Source: Clostridiales bacterium
Lineage (GTDB): Bacteria > Bacillota > Clostridia > Oscillospirales > Oscillospiraceae
Direction of reading: 5' to 3'
NCBI GenBank assembly: GCA_029098065.1
Contig: JAQXNP010000072.1
Coordinates: 1 to 6,713 of the forward strand
Length of the DNA: 6,713 bases
Below are positions 1 to 5,195 of this stretch, in pieces (the first letter of the stretch is position 1; each line of letters starts with the position of its first letter). The notes under the pieces were generated by a model that made no database searches, was not told the origin of the DNA, and saw only the letters and a program-made list of their open reading frames with translations. The position numbers were made by a program, and so were the translations under genes.

Positions 1-1
1 C

Positions 2-1780
2 CACGGAGGCAAGCTGGCCAGCGCCTTCGGCAGCTATGGCTGGTCCGGCGAGGGGGTCCCCCACATCATGGAGCGGCTGAAGCAGCTGAAAATGCGGACG
101 GTCGAGGGATTCCGGGTCCGCTTCAAACCCGGCGAGGTGGAGCTGATGCAGGCCCGGGAGTTCGGCCGCAGCTTTGGCCGCGCGCTTCTGGAGGGCATCA
201 AGCCCGCGGACAACGCCCCCAAACGGAAGGTCAAATGCCAGATTTGCGGCGCTGTGTTTGACGAGGGCGCGGAGGAGTGCCCGGTGTGTCACGTGGGCCC
301 CGAGAACTTCAAGCCCCTGCTGGAGGAGGCCCGGCCCGCCGCCCCGGCGGAAAAGGTCCGCTGTCAGATCTGCGGCGCCGTGTTCGACGCGGGCAAGGAG
401 GCCTGTCCGGTCTGCGGAGTGGGTCCCGAACACTTCATTCCTGTGCCCAGGGAGGCCGCGGCGAAGAAAAAGGGCGCCCGCCAGCTGGTGAAGTGCCTGG
501 TGTGCGGCGCGATCTTTGATTCCTCGCTGGACACCTGCCCGGTCTGCGGCGTTGGCCGGGACAAGTTCGTGGATGTCACCGTGGACGAGGTGGCCTACCG
601 CAACAACACCAACGACACCTATGTCATTCTGGGCAACGGCTGCGCCGGCGTCAGCGCGGCGGAGGCCATCCGGGAACGGGACAAGACCGGCCGCATCCTG
701 CTGATCTCCAACGAGGGCCCCGCCTATCAGCGGCCCATGCTGACCAAGGCCATGCTGTCCGGGCTGGACGCCGAGCATATGGCGCTGCATCCCGCCGGCT
801 GGTACGAGGCCCAGGAGATCGTCCAGATCCTGGAGCGCCAGGTCACCGCCATCCACCCCGAGGAAAAAGTCGTGGTGCTGGACGTCGAGCTGAAGCTTCC
901 CTACACCAAGCTGATCTATGCCCTGGGCAGCGACTGCTTCATCCCTCCCATCCCCGGCCATGACAAGGAGGGCGTGGTGGCCATCCGCCGCCTGTCCGAT
1001 ACCGCCAAGATCCAGGCCATGGGCAGCAGGCTGAAGAGCGCCGTAGTCATCGGCGGGGGCGTGCTGGGGCTGGAGGCCGCCTGGGAGCTGTGCAAGGCCA
1101 AGTGCCAGGTCACGGTCCTGGAGCTGGCCCCCGCCATCATGGGCCGGCAGCTGGATGACACCGCCGCCGCCATGCTGCTGGAGCACTGTGCCAAGGTGGG
1201 CGTCCGGGTGGAGACCGGCGTTCAGATTTCTTCCATTGAAGGCAGTGACCATGTCACCGGCGTCAAACTGGGCAGCGGAGAGGTCATCCCCGCGGATCTG
1301 GTGGTTATGTCCTGCGGCGTGCGGGCGGCCAGCGCCATCGCCAAGGAGGCCGGCATTGAGGTGGACCGGGCCGTTGTGGTCAACGAGAGGATGGAGACCA
1401 ACCTGCCCGGCATTTACGCCTGCGGCGACTGCGCCCAGTACCAGGGGGTCAATTACGCCCTGTGGCCCGAGGCCCAGGAGCAGGGCCGGGTGGCCGGCGC
1501 CTGCGCCGCTGGGGACGACGCCGCCTATCAGCAGATTGCGGCGATCACCTCGTTCCACGGTATGGGCACCGAGCTGTTCTCCCTGGGCGACCCGGGCAAG
1601 AACCCCAATCTGACCTACAAGACCGTGGAGATCACCGACGCGCCCAAGGGCCTGCTGGAGAAGTACTTTTTCACCGACGACCGCCTGTGCGGCGTGATCC
1701 TCATGGGCGATGTATCCAGGATGGGCGATATGATCGCCGCTATTGAGGAGAAGCGGCCCTTCCGGAAGTTCTTTGCGTGA
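2..1780 (+). CDS. Multidomain flavodiiron protein (flavodoxin end + three short-spaced rubredoxins + NADH:rubredoxin oxidoreductase), 5'-partial
   Basis: The reading frame is open from position 2 to the stop at 1778-1780 (592 residues), so the gene starts upstream. The ATG at 68 is internal, because the residues before it match the end of a flavodiiron flavodoxin domain (FGSYGWSGE at window residues 9-17). Next come three short rubredoxin-like modules, each CxxCG, ten residues between the CxxC pairs, then CPVC, with first cysteines at residues 79, 121 and 165. The rest is an FAD/NADH reductase: FAD motif GNGCAG near 211, NADH motif GGGVLG near 351, and second FAD motif YACGD ending at 476. 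Known class F flavodiiron proteins of clostridia and trichomonads carry electrons from NADH through FAD and rubredoxin to a di-iron/FMN core that reduces O2 (some also NO) in the cytoplasm. The metallo-beta-lactamase di-iron domain is expected upstream but not seen. A terminator follows, so this is probably the last gene of its transcript. Domain identity is firm; substrate preference is inferred. Confidence 0.93.
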   Translation, partial: HGGKLASAFGSYGWSGEGVPHIMERLKQLKMRTVEGFRVRFKPGEVELMQAREFGRSFGRALLEGIKPADNAPKRKVKCQICGAVFDEGAEECPVCHVGPENFKPLLEEARPAAPAEKVRCQICGAVFDAGKEACPVCGVGPEHFIPVPREAAAKKKGARQLVKCLVCGAIFDSSLDTCPVCGVGRDKFVDVTVDEVAYRNNTNDTYVILGNGCAGVSAAEAIRERDKTGRILLISNEGPAYQRPMLTKAMLSGLDAEHMALHPAGWYEAQEIVQILERQVTAIHPEEKVVVLDVELKLPYTKLIYALGSDCFIPPIPGHDKEGVVAIRRLSDTAKIQAMGSRLKSAVVIGGGVLGLEAAWELCKAKCQVTVLELAPAIMGRQLDDTAAAMLLEHCAKVGVRVETGVQISSIEGSDHVTGVKLGSGEVIPADLVVMSCGVRAASAIAKEAGIEVDRAVVVNERMETNLPGIYACGDCAQYQGVNYALWPEAQEQGRVAGACAAGDDAAYQQIAAITSFHGMGTELFSLGDPGKNPNLTYKTVEITDAPKGLLEKYFFTDDRLCGVILMGDVSRMGDMIAAIEEKRPFRKFFA

Positions 1781-1803
1781 TATTCTGACAGATCCTGATC
1801 TGA

Positions 1804-1845
1804 AAAAGCAGATGTCCCCGTCTGACGGCGGAGGCATCTGCTTTT
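1804..1845 (+). terminator. Intrinsic terminator after the flavodiiron gene
   Basis: An 11-bp perfect stem (AAAAGCAGATG at 1804-1814 with CATCTGCTTTT at 1835-1845) begins 23 bases after the stop codon. The 20-base loop can pair further (CCG at 1818-1820 with CGG at 1826-1828). The right arm ends in TTTT followed by a T-rich stretch. A-rich left and T-rich right arms mean it could work in both directions. There is no converging gene close by, so its main role should be to end the plus-strand transcript. Confidence 0.75.
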
Positions 1846-1886
1846 GTTCCTCTTTGAGCGGACGGAACAGGCCCGGCGTTTGAAAT

Positions 1887-1933
1887 CGCTCCGGACAGTT
1901 TCCGGAGCGTTATTCCCCCGGCCTGCCGCCGGG
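1887..1933. repeat. Two adjacent inverted repeats (tandem hairpins)
   Basis: A 9-bp perfect inverted repeat (CGCTCCGGA at 1887-1895, five-base loop, TCCGGAGCG at 1901-1909) is followed seven bases later by a 6-bp one (CCCGGC at 1917-1922, GCCGGG at 1928-1933). Neither has a proper T-tract. They lie between the terminator of the flavodiiron gene and the XRE regulator gene. They could be a backup terminator, an operator or an RNA-stability element; the sequence does not decide. The rest of 1846-2030 shows no coding potential that I can support. Confidence 0.4.
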
Positions 1934-2030
1934 AATGGAACCCTGCTGTGAGGCGATCACGGACAGCAACAGAGAGTTGCTTGGTTCTATGCGGCAATCG
2001 TGGTATCATATCCGTGAGGTGGTGATTCAT

Positions 2031-2474
2031 ATGGAAACAAAGGATGTTATATTGAACCTCCGGATGCAAAGAGGATTATCTCAGGATGAACTGGCAGAAA
2101 AGGTCTATGTTACGCGGCAGGCGGTGTCCCGTTGGGAAACCGGTGAGACTGTGCCCAATACGGAGACGTTGAAATTGCTGTCCAGGCTGTTTGATGTTTC
2201 CATCAATACTCTTTTGGGCTCTCCCAGGAAACTGATTTGCCAATGCTGCGGCATGCCCCTTGATGATTCCTCCATCAGTAGGGAGCCTGACGGTACCTTG
2301 AATGAAGAATACTGCAAGTGGTGCTATACCGATGGGAAATTTGTTTATACGAATCTTGAGGAATTAACGGATTTTCTTGTGGAACATATGTCAAATGAGA
2401 ACTGGCCCCCGGAGCAGGCCCGGGCCTTTTTTGAAGCACAGCTGCCAAAACTCGGTTATTGGCAGGAGAAATGA
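2031..2474 (+). CDS. XRE-family helix-turn-helix regulator with C-terminal zinc ribbon
   Basis: This encodes a 147-residue cytoplasmic DNA-binding protein. Residues 5-63 form a HTH_3/XRE domain, including LSQDELAEKVYVTRQAVSRW and the usual GETVPNTETLKLLSRLF continuation. Residues 70-98 carry CxxCGMPL and CKWC (Cys70, Cys73, Cys95, Cys98), typical of the putative zinc-ribbon domain often found in small clostridial proteins; the tail to residue 147 is likely helical. The start at 2031 was chosen because AGGTGG lies at 2017-2022 and the HTH begins right after it. The frame is open further upstream, but that extension (MEPCCEAITD...) does not look like protein. A weak promoter-like pair (TTGGTT at 1981, TATCAT at 2004, 17-base spacer) would leave almost no leader, so I do not list it. 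Base composition is visibly more AT-rich than the flavodiiron gene and an IS relic lies downstream, so this may be an acquired gene. Its target is unknown. Confidence 0.85.
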   Translation: METKDVILNLRMQRGLSQDELAEKVYVTRQAVSRWETGETVPNTETLKLLSRLFDVSINTLLGSPRKLICQCCGMPLDDSSISREPDGTLNEEYCKWCYTDGKFVYTNLEELTDFLVEHMSNENWPPEQARAFFEAQLPKLGYWQEK

Positions 2475-2558
2475 GCTGTTCCTGCAGACACGGGCATATG
2501 CGGGAGAGAATACCGTCTGCCGTGGCTGCCGTCGTCTCCCTTTTCTGTACCTTAATGT

Positions 2559-3305
2559 CTACTGAACAATGGGCGATTTTTCCTTGGGGAAGAAAATAGC
2601 CAGCAGATATGTGAGCAGGCGCAAAAGGGCGCGCTGAATCTTGCGGAGATTCAGCACCAGAACAAACACGGCAAGCACATGGGCGGCAGTCTCCCGCAGT
2701 TTTGCGGTGACCAGCCCCATGACGGATTTGCGCTTCACCATGCTGAACCTGCGCTCTCCTTCCACACGCTCACACTCATCCCGGGAATCCTGAGCCTTGT
2801 TTCTGGTCTCACCCATCCTGGGCCGTCCCAGTGCCGGACCGGAGAGACGGATTCCGTGCTCCTTGCAATAACTGAGATTCTCACGGTTTCGGCAGATCTT
2901 GTCTGCCCGGATACGGCTGTGGCAATGCCCTTCCCGATCCCGGAACCGTTCTGCCATCTCCTTCAGATTCCCATCCTCGTTGTAGGCATCAAAGGAACAG
3001 CATTCCAACCGTGTCCACCCGTCTACAACGCTGATGTCCAGCTTTGCGCCGAACTCCACTGGCTTGCCCGCTTTTCCCCGTACAATAGGACGAATGAATG
3101 GCCGGCTCACACTGACAATTCGGTCAGGCACGCTGTGGGTGCGGTTATCGTACACATACTTCTGCTGTCCATAGATGGCGCGGATCGTATCCAGACGTTC
3201 CATCTGCCGCATGGTCAGAGGCTTTCCGAGAGAAAGCTTTCCATCAACGGCATCGAGGTCACGTCGGAGATAAGTCAGCTGTTTTCCAATTGCTTTGCGG
3301 GTCAT
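2559..3305 (-). pseudogene. IS5/IS1182-like transposase, C-terminal fragment
   Basis: The minus strand encodes 248 residues that match, from memory of the family, the second half of a clostridial IS5/IS1182-type DDE transposase. Landmarks are YGQQKYVYDNRTHSVPDRIV (residues 45-64), the RPIVRGKAG-PVEFGAKLDIS core around residues 72-92, ADKICRNRENLSYCKEHGIRLSG around 134-155, and a hydrophobic LVLNLRKIQRALLRLL C-terminus. The C-terminal end looks natural. Full members are roughly 430-550 residues, so the N-terminal domain and the first catalytic aspartate are missing. Upstream of the ATG at 3303-3305 the frame meets a stop at 3354-3356 after 17 codons with no transposase character, and about 60 bases on lies the terminator of the tRNA operon. 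I could not find terminal inverted repeats or target duplications. It is almost certainly inactive. The plus-strand ORF over the same bases is a shadow. Confidence 0.85.
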
Positions 3306-3365
3306 CTTGGCGGTATGCCTGCGGCTAAAGGGAAACGAAAGGGAAAACGACCTTCAAAAAGATAG

Positions 3366-3401
3366 AAAAACCTCGTAACCATAGCGGTTACGAGGTTTTT
3401 T
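3366..3401 (-). terminator. Intrinsic terminator of the tRNA-Ser operon
   Basis: A perfect 15-bp stem (3366-3380 with 3386-3400) encloses the five-base loop ATAGC. Read on the minus strand, the stem GGTTACGAGG ends in a run of five T. It starts three bases after the CCA end of tRNA-Ser(GCT). The plus strand also ends in six T, so the hairpin can work in both directions, but no plus-strand gene enters it here. Confidence 0.88.
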
Positions 3402-3403
3402 AG

Positions 3404-3494
3404 TGGCGGAGAAGGAGGGATTTGAACCCTCGCGACGGTTGCCCGCCCTACTCCCTTAGCAGGGGAGCCCCTTCGGCCTCTGGGGTCCTTCTCC
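3404..3494 (-). tRNA. tRNA-Ser(GCT), reads AGC/AGU
   Basis: A class II tRNA of 91 bases with encoded CCA. The acceptor stem is GGAGAAG with CTTCTCC, the discriminator is G, and CCA lies at 3404-3406. The anticodon stem CTCCC/GGGAG encloses the loop CTGCTAA, giving anticodon GCT with the normal T33. The long variable arm (TAGGGCGGGCAACCGTCGC) and the T-loop TTCAAAT fit tRNA-Ser. It is the second gene of a two-tRNA unit, 73 bases after tRNA-Ser(TGA), and is followed by the hairpin terminator. I see no separate promoter in the 73-base spacer, so co-transcription and processing are likely. Confidence 0.96.
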
Positions 3495-3567
3495 ATACCG
3501 ATGACAGTCGATGAAAAAATGCTTTTATAAAAGATTTGCCCCATTTCTTTTACATCAAGAAAAGAGA

Positions 3568-3656
3568 TGGCGGAGAGAGTGGGATTCGAACCCACGGTCC
3601 CTTGCGGGATCACCAGTTTTCACGACTGGCTCCTTAACCCACTCGGACATCTCTCC
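3568..3656 (-). tRNA. tRNA-Ser(TGA), with G at position 33
   Basis: A class II tRNA of 89 bases with encoded CCA (3568-3570). The acceptor stem is GGAGAGA/TCTCTCC, the D stem TCC/GGA, the variable arm ATCCC-GCAA-GGGA, and the T arm GTGGG-TTCGAAT-CCCAC. The anticodon stem CCAGT/ACTGG encloses a seven-base loop CGTGAAA, so positions 34-36 are TGA (reads UCN codons, mainly UCA). Position 33, almost always U in tRNAs, is G here; every other element looks normal. It is the first gene after the minus-strand promoter at 3694-3722. Confidence 0.95.
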
Positions 3657-3693
3657 ATCGTTACCGAGAAGCGGCCAATCAAATGCAACGACA

Positions 3694-3722
3694 ATATTAG
3701 CACATTTGTGTGTGAATGTCAA
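3694..3722 (-). promoter_or_regulatory. Sigma-A-type promoter of the tRNA-Ser operon
   Basis: On the minus strand, TTGACA (3722-3717) is a perfect -35 box. It is separated by exactly 17 bases from TAATAT (3699-3694), which is one base off the -10 consensus. Transcription should begin near 3687, about 30 bases before the mature 5' end of tRNA-Ser(TGA). The bases upstream of the -35 (3723-3757 on the plus strand) are AT-rich with an A-tract on the minus strand, as in an UP element. Such near-consensus strength fits a stable-RNA gene. Confidence 0.82.
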
Positions 3723-3786
3723 TATGGATCACTGAAAAGTTAAAGAGAGTTTTTTTCGGGATTTTCGCCTTTTCCCAGAAAAGCCC

Positions 3787-3815
3787 TTGCAAAATGCGGA
3801 TGCATGGGGTAAAAT
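3787..3815 (+). promoter_or_regulatory. Probable promoter of efp
   Basis: TTGCAA (3787-3792, four of six consensus positions), a 17-base spacer and TAAAAT (3810-3815, five of six) lie about 40 bases upstream of the efp start. The expected leader of about 33 bases holds the ribosome binding site. The region 3657-3855 is therefore divergent: tRNA operon to the left, efp to the right, with no other coding potential seen. Confidence 0.62.
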
Positions 3816-3855
3816 ATTTACGCCTAATTACTGAATATTTGGAGGATGAGGACCA

Positions 3856-4425
3856 ATGCCTACAATTACTGCCGGCGAATTTCGCAATGGCATGACCTTT
3901 GAGATGGACGGCCAGGTCATGCAGGTCATCGAGTTCCAGCACGTGAAGCCCGGTAAGGGCGCGGCCTTTGTGCGCACCAAGATGAAGAACGTACTCAGCG
4001 GCGGTGTGACTGAGACTTCTTTCAACCCCACTGCCAAGTTTGAAAGCGCCTATATCGAGCGCAAAGATGCCCAGTACAGTTACAACGATGGTGATCTCTA
4101 CTACTTCATGGAGCAGGAGACCTTTGACATGATTCCCATCGCCGCCGGGGATCTTCCGGATGGCTTTAAGTTCATCAAGGAAGAGACGATGTGCAAGCTG
4201 ATGATTTACAAGGACAAGGTGGTCGGCGTGGAGCCCCCCAACTTTGTGGAACTGGAGGTCACTGAGACCGATCCCGGATTCCGGGGCGACACTGCCACCA
4301 ATGTGACCAAGCCCGCCACCCTGGAGACCGGCGCGGAGATTAAGGTGCCTCTGTTCATCAACCCCGGTGACAAGATCAAGATCGACGTCCGCACCGGTGA
4401 GTATCTGGAGCGCTGCAAGGCGTAA
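3856..4425 (+). CDS. efp: Translation elongation factor P
   Basis: This encodes 189 residues, the usual EF-P length. EF-P binds the ribosome between the P and E sites and rescues stalling at polyproline stretches. The N-terminal KOW-like domain starts [19 protein letters not shown]. The loop [14 protein letters not shown] places Lys34 at the tip that reaches the peptidyl-transferase centre and is post-translationally modified in many bacteria. The middle OB domain and the C-terminal OB domain (including [31 protein letters not shown] and [11 protein letters not shown]) are complete. GGAGG at 3841-3845 precedes the ATG, and the leader is short. No modification enzyme gene (epmA/epmB- or ymfI-like) is in the window, so the state of Lys34 cannot be told. 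The gene is followed without a T-tract terminator by the zinc-ribbon gene 104 bases on, which suggests an operon. Confidence 0.98.
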   Translation: MPTITAGEFRNGMTFEMDGQVMQVIEFQHVKPGKGAAFVRTKMKNVLSGGVTETSFNPTAKFESAYIERKDAQYSYNDGDLYYFMEQETFDMIPIAAGDLPDGFKFIKEETMCKLMIYKDKVVGVEPPNFVELEVTETDPGFRGDTATNVTKPATLETGAEIKVPLFINPGDKIKIDVRTGEYLERCKA

Positions 4426-4437
4426 GCTGCCTCTTTG

Positions 4438-4513
4438 AGCGGCGGGGAGACCCGCCCTATCGCAAGGCCGCGGCGAACGCGGCTGCCAGTCGGGCCCTGG
4501 AAGGTCCGCCGCT
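4438..4513 (+). other. GC-rich structured spacer between efp and the zinc-ribbon gene, with competing stems
   Basis: The 104-base gap is full of complementary segments. AGCGGCGG (4438-4445) can pair perfectly with CCGCCGCT (4506-4513), closing the whole region just before the AGGAG ribosome binding site at 4517-4521. Inside are GGCGGG-GAGA-CCCGCC (4441-4456, GNRA-type tetraloop) and GCCGCG-GCGAA-CGCGGC (4467-4483). The first inner hairpin uses the left arm of the outer stem, so the two folds exclude each other. No T-run follows, so this is not a simple terminator. It may be a processing or translation-control element, or only a GC-rich spacer. Confidence 0.4.
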
Positions 4514-4529
4514 GAAAGGAGTTATTGTT

Positions 4530-4946
4530 ATGACGATTTCGGAAAAAGTTGCGTATCTGAAAGGCCTGGCTGAGGGCCTGGATCTGGACACGGAAAAGTC
4601 CAAAGAGGGAAAGCTGATCTCCGTGATGATCGGTATTCTGGAGGAGATTGGCCTGTCTCTGGAGGACCTGGAGGAGAACGATACCGCTCTGGGCGAAGAG
4701 ATCGATGCCATTTCCGACGACCTGGCCGATGTGGAGGAAGCGCTTTACGGCGAGGATGATGAGGATGACGAAGATGGGGATGACGATGATTTTTTTGAGG
4801 TCGAGTGCCCCAACTGCGGGGAAGACCTGGTCATCGATGAGTCCGTGCTGGAATCCGGAACGGTAGAATGTCCCAACTGTCGTGAAAAGTTCGCAATTGA
4901 TCTGAGCGATGAGGAAGATGAGTCTGACACCGGCGATGAACGGTGA
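4530..4946 (+). CDS. Small acidic protein with N-terminal helical domain and C-terminal zinc ribbon (CD1247-type)
   Basis: This encodes a 138-residue soluble protein of unknown function. Residues 1-74 (MTISEKVAYLKGLAEGLDLD...) are predicted helical and resemble the N-terminal domain named after C. difficile CD1247; that name is from memory. Residues 75-90 are almost all Asp/Glu. Residues 93-117 hold two CPNC knuckles (Cys93/96 and Cys114/117) typical of a zinc ribbon, and the tail is again acidic. There is no signal peptide or membrane segment. The start is set by AAAGGAG at 4515-4521, eight bases before the ATG. It follows efp in the same direction and is closed by a strong terminator, so the two are likely co-transcribed. 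This hints at a translation- or RNA-linked role, but that is only context. The acidic stretch could mimic nucleic acid or bind basic proteins. Confidence 0.88.
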   Translation: MTISEKVAYLKGLAEGLDLDTEKSKEGKLISVMIGILEEIGLSLEDLEENDTALGEEIDAISDDLADVEEALYGEDDEDDEDGDDDDFFEVECPNCGEDLVIDESVLESGTVECPNCREKFAIDLSDEEDESDTGDER

Positions 4947-4963
4947 GCTGATCGCGCAGAGTG

Positions 4964-4993
4964 AGAGGGCGGCGTGTGCCGCCCTCTTTTTTT
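4964..4993 (+). terminator. Intrinsic terminator of the efp operon
   Basis: A perfect 10-bp GC-rich stem (AGAGGGCGGC at 4964-4973 with GCCGCCCTCT at 4978-4987) has a GTGT loop and is followed by a run of seven T (4987-4993). It lies 17 bases after the stop codon of the zinc-ribbon gene. Confidence 0.95.
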
Positions 4994-5070
4994 GCCCGTT
5001 CAGTTTAAACACGTAAGTTTGCCTAAATTAACAATTATGCACAAAATGATGCGCCGATTCTGTGCAGGAA

Positions 5071-5086
5071 TTGTATGGACATACAA
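5071..5086. promoter_or_regulatory. Interrupted palindrome overlapping the cstA -35 box (possible operator)
   Basis: TTGTATG-GA-CATACAA has two perfect 7-base arms around a two-base centre. It covers the whole -35 hexamer (5076-5081). Its position and symmetry suit a dimeric repressor; the arms resemble TTGT...ACAA sites of GntR-family regulators, but the assignment to a family is a guess. Confidence 0.42.
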
Positions 5087-5104
5087 GCCCAAATGTACTA
5101 TATT
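5076..5104 (+). promoter_or_regulatory. Promoter of the cstA-family gene
   Basis: TGGACA (5076-5081, five of six consensus positions), a 17-base spacer and TATATT (5099-5104, five of six) form a good sigma-A promoter. Transcription should start near 5111, leaving a leader of about 85 bases before the ATG at 5196. Confidence 0.72.
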
Positions 5105-5109
5105 AGTTT

Positions 5110-5145
5110 CAGGCAGAGCTGGAAACGTTTCCAGAATACTGCCTG
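5110..5145 (+). repeat. Nested inverted repeat spanning the cre-like site
   Basis: CAGGCAG (5110-5116) and CTGCCTG (5139-5145) are perfectly complementary and enclose the 16-bp palindrome at 5119-5134, with AG on one side and AATA on the other. As RNA this would fold into an interrupted hairpin at the very 5' end of the cstA leader. No T-tract follows directly. Confidence 0.5.
5119..5134. promoter_or_regulatory. cre-like operator (CcpA catabolite repression site) at the cstA start region
   Basis: CTGGAAACGTTTCCAG is a perfect 16-bp palindrome and fits the core cre pattern TGNAANCGNTNNCA bound by CcpA or a related LacI-family protein. Its centre is about 15 bases downstream of the expected transcription start, a position where CcpA usually represses. 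It sits inside a wider inverted repeat, CAGGCAG (5110-5116) with CTGCCTG (5139-5145). A local LacI-type regulator is an alternative. Confidence 0.68.
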
Positions 5146-5195
5146 ACCCTGTCAAAAAAGAGAGGGGCAGGGAATCATTCAAAGGAGAGATTGGC

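Noticed and set aside
68..1780. ATG at 68 as the true start of the flavodiiron gene
   Set aside because: The frame is open back to position 2 and the upstream residues are the conserved end of the flavodoxin domain; there is no ribosome binding site before 68.
1849..1861. 13-base repeat CCTCTTTGAGCGG shared with 4430-4442
   Set aside because: One 13-base match in a window of this size is not far from chance, and the flanks differ.
1935..2030. N-terminal extension of the XRE regulator from 1935
   Set aside because: There is no ribosome binding site, the composition is unlike a protein of this family, and AGGTGG sits correctly before 2031.
2502..2544. Possible terminator after the XRE gene (GGGAGA...TCTCCC then TTTT)
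   Set aside because: Only six base pairs close a 27-base loop and the T-run is short; too weak to list.
2679..3365. 228-codon open frame on the plus strand
   Set aside because: It is antisense to the recognisable transposase fragment, has no family resemblance and no ribosome binding site, and runs into the tRNA terminator.
3495..3567. Second promoter between the two tRNA genes
   Set aside because: TTGATG- and TATAAA-like words exist on the minus strand, but their spacing (about 22-23 bases) is wrong for a sigma-A promoter.
4460..4506. Resemblance to a twister ribozyme (CGCAAGGCCG segment)
   Set aside because: Only a short stretch is similar; the second conserved loop and a clear cleavage site are missing, so I do not call it.
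4974..5195. In-frame N-terminal extension of the CstA-family protein
   Set aside because: It would start inside the terminator and translate the promoter and operators; a good ribosome binding site and a normal family N-terminus are at 5196.
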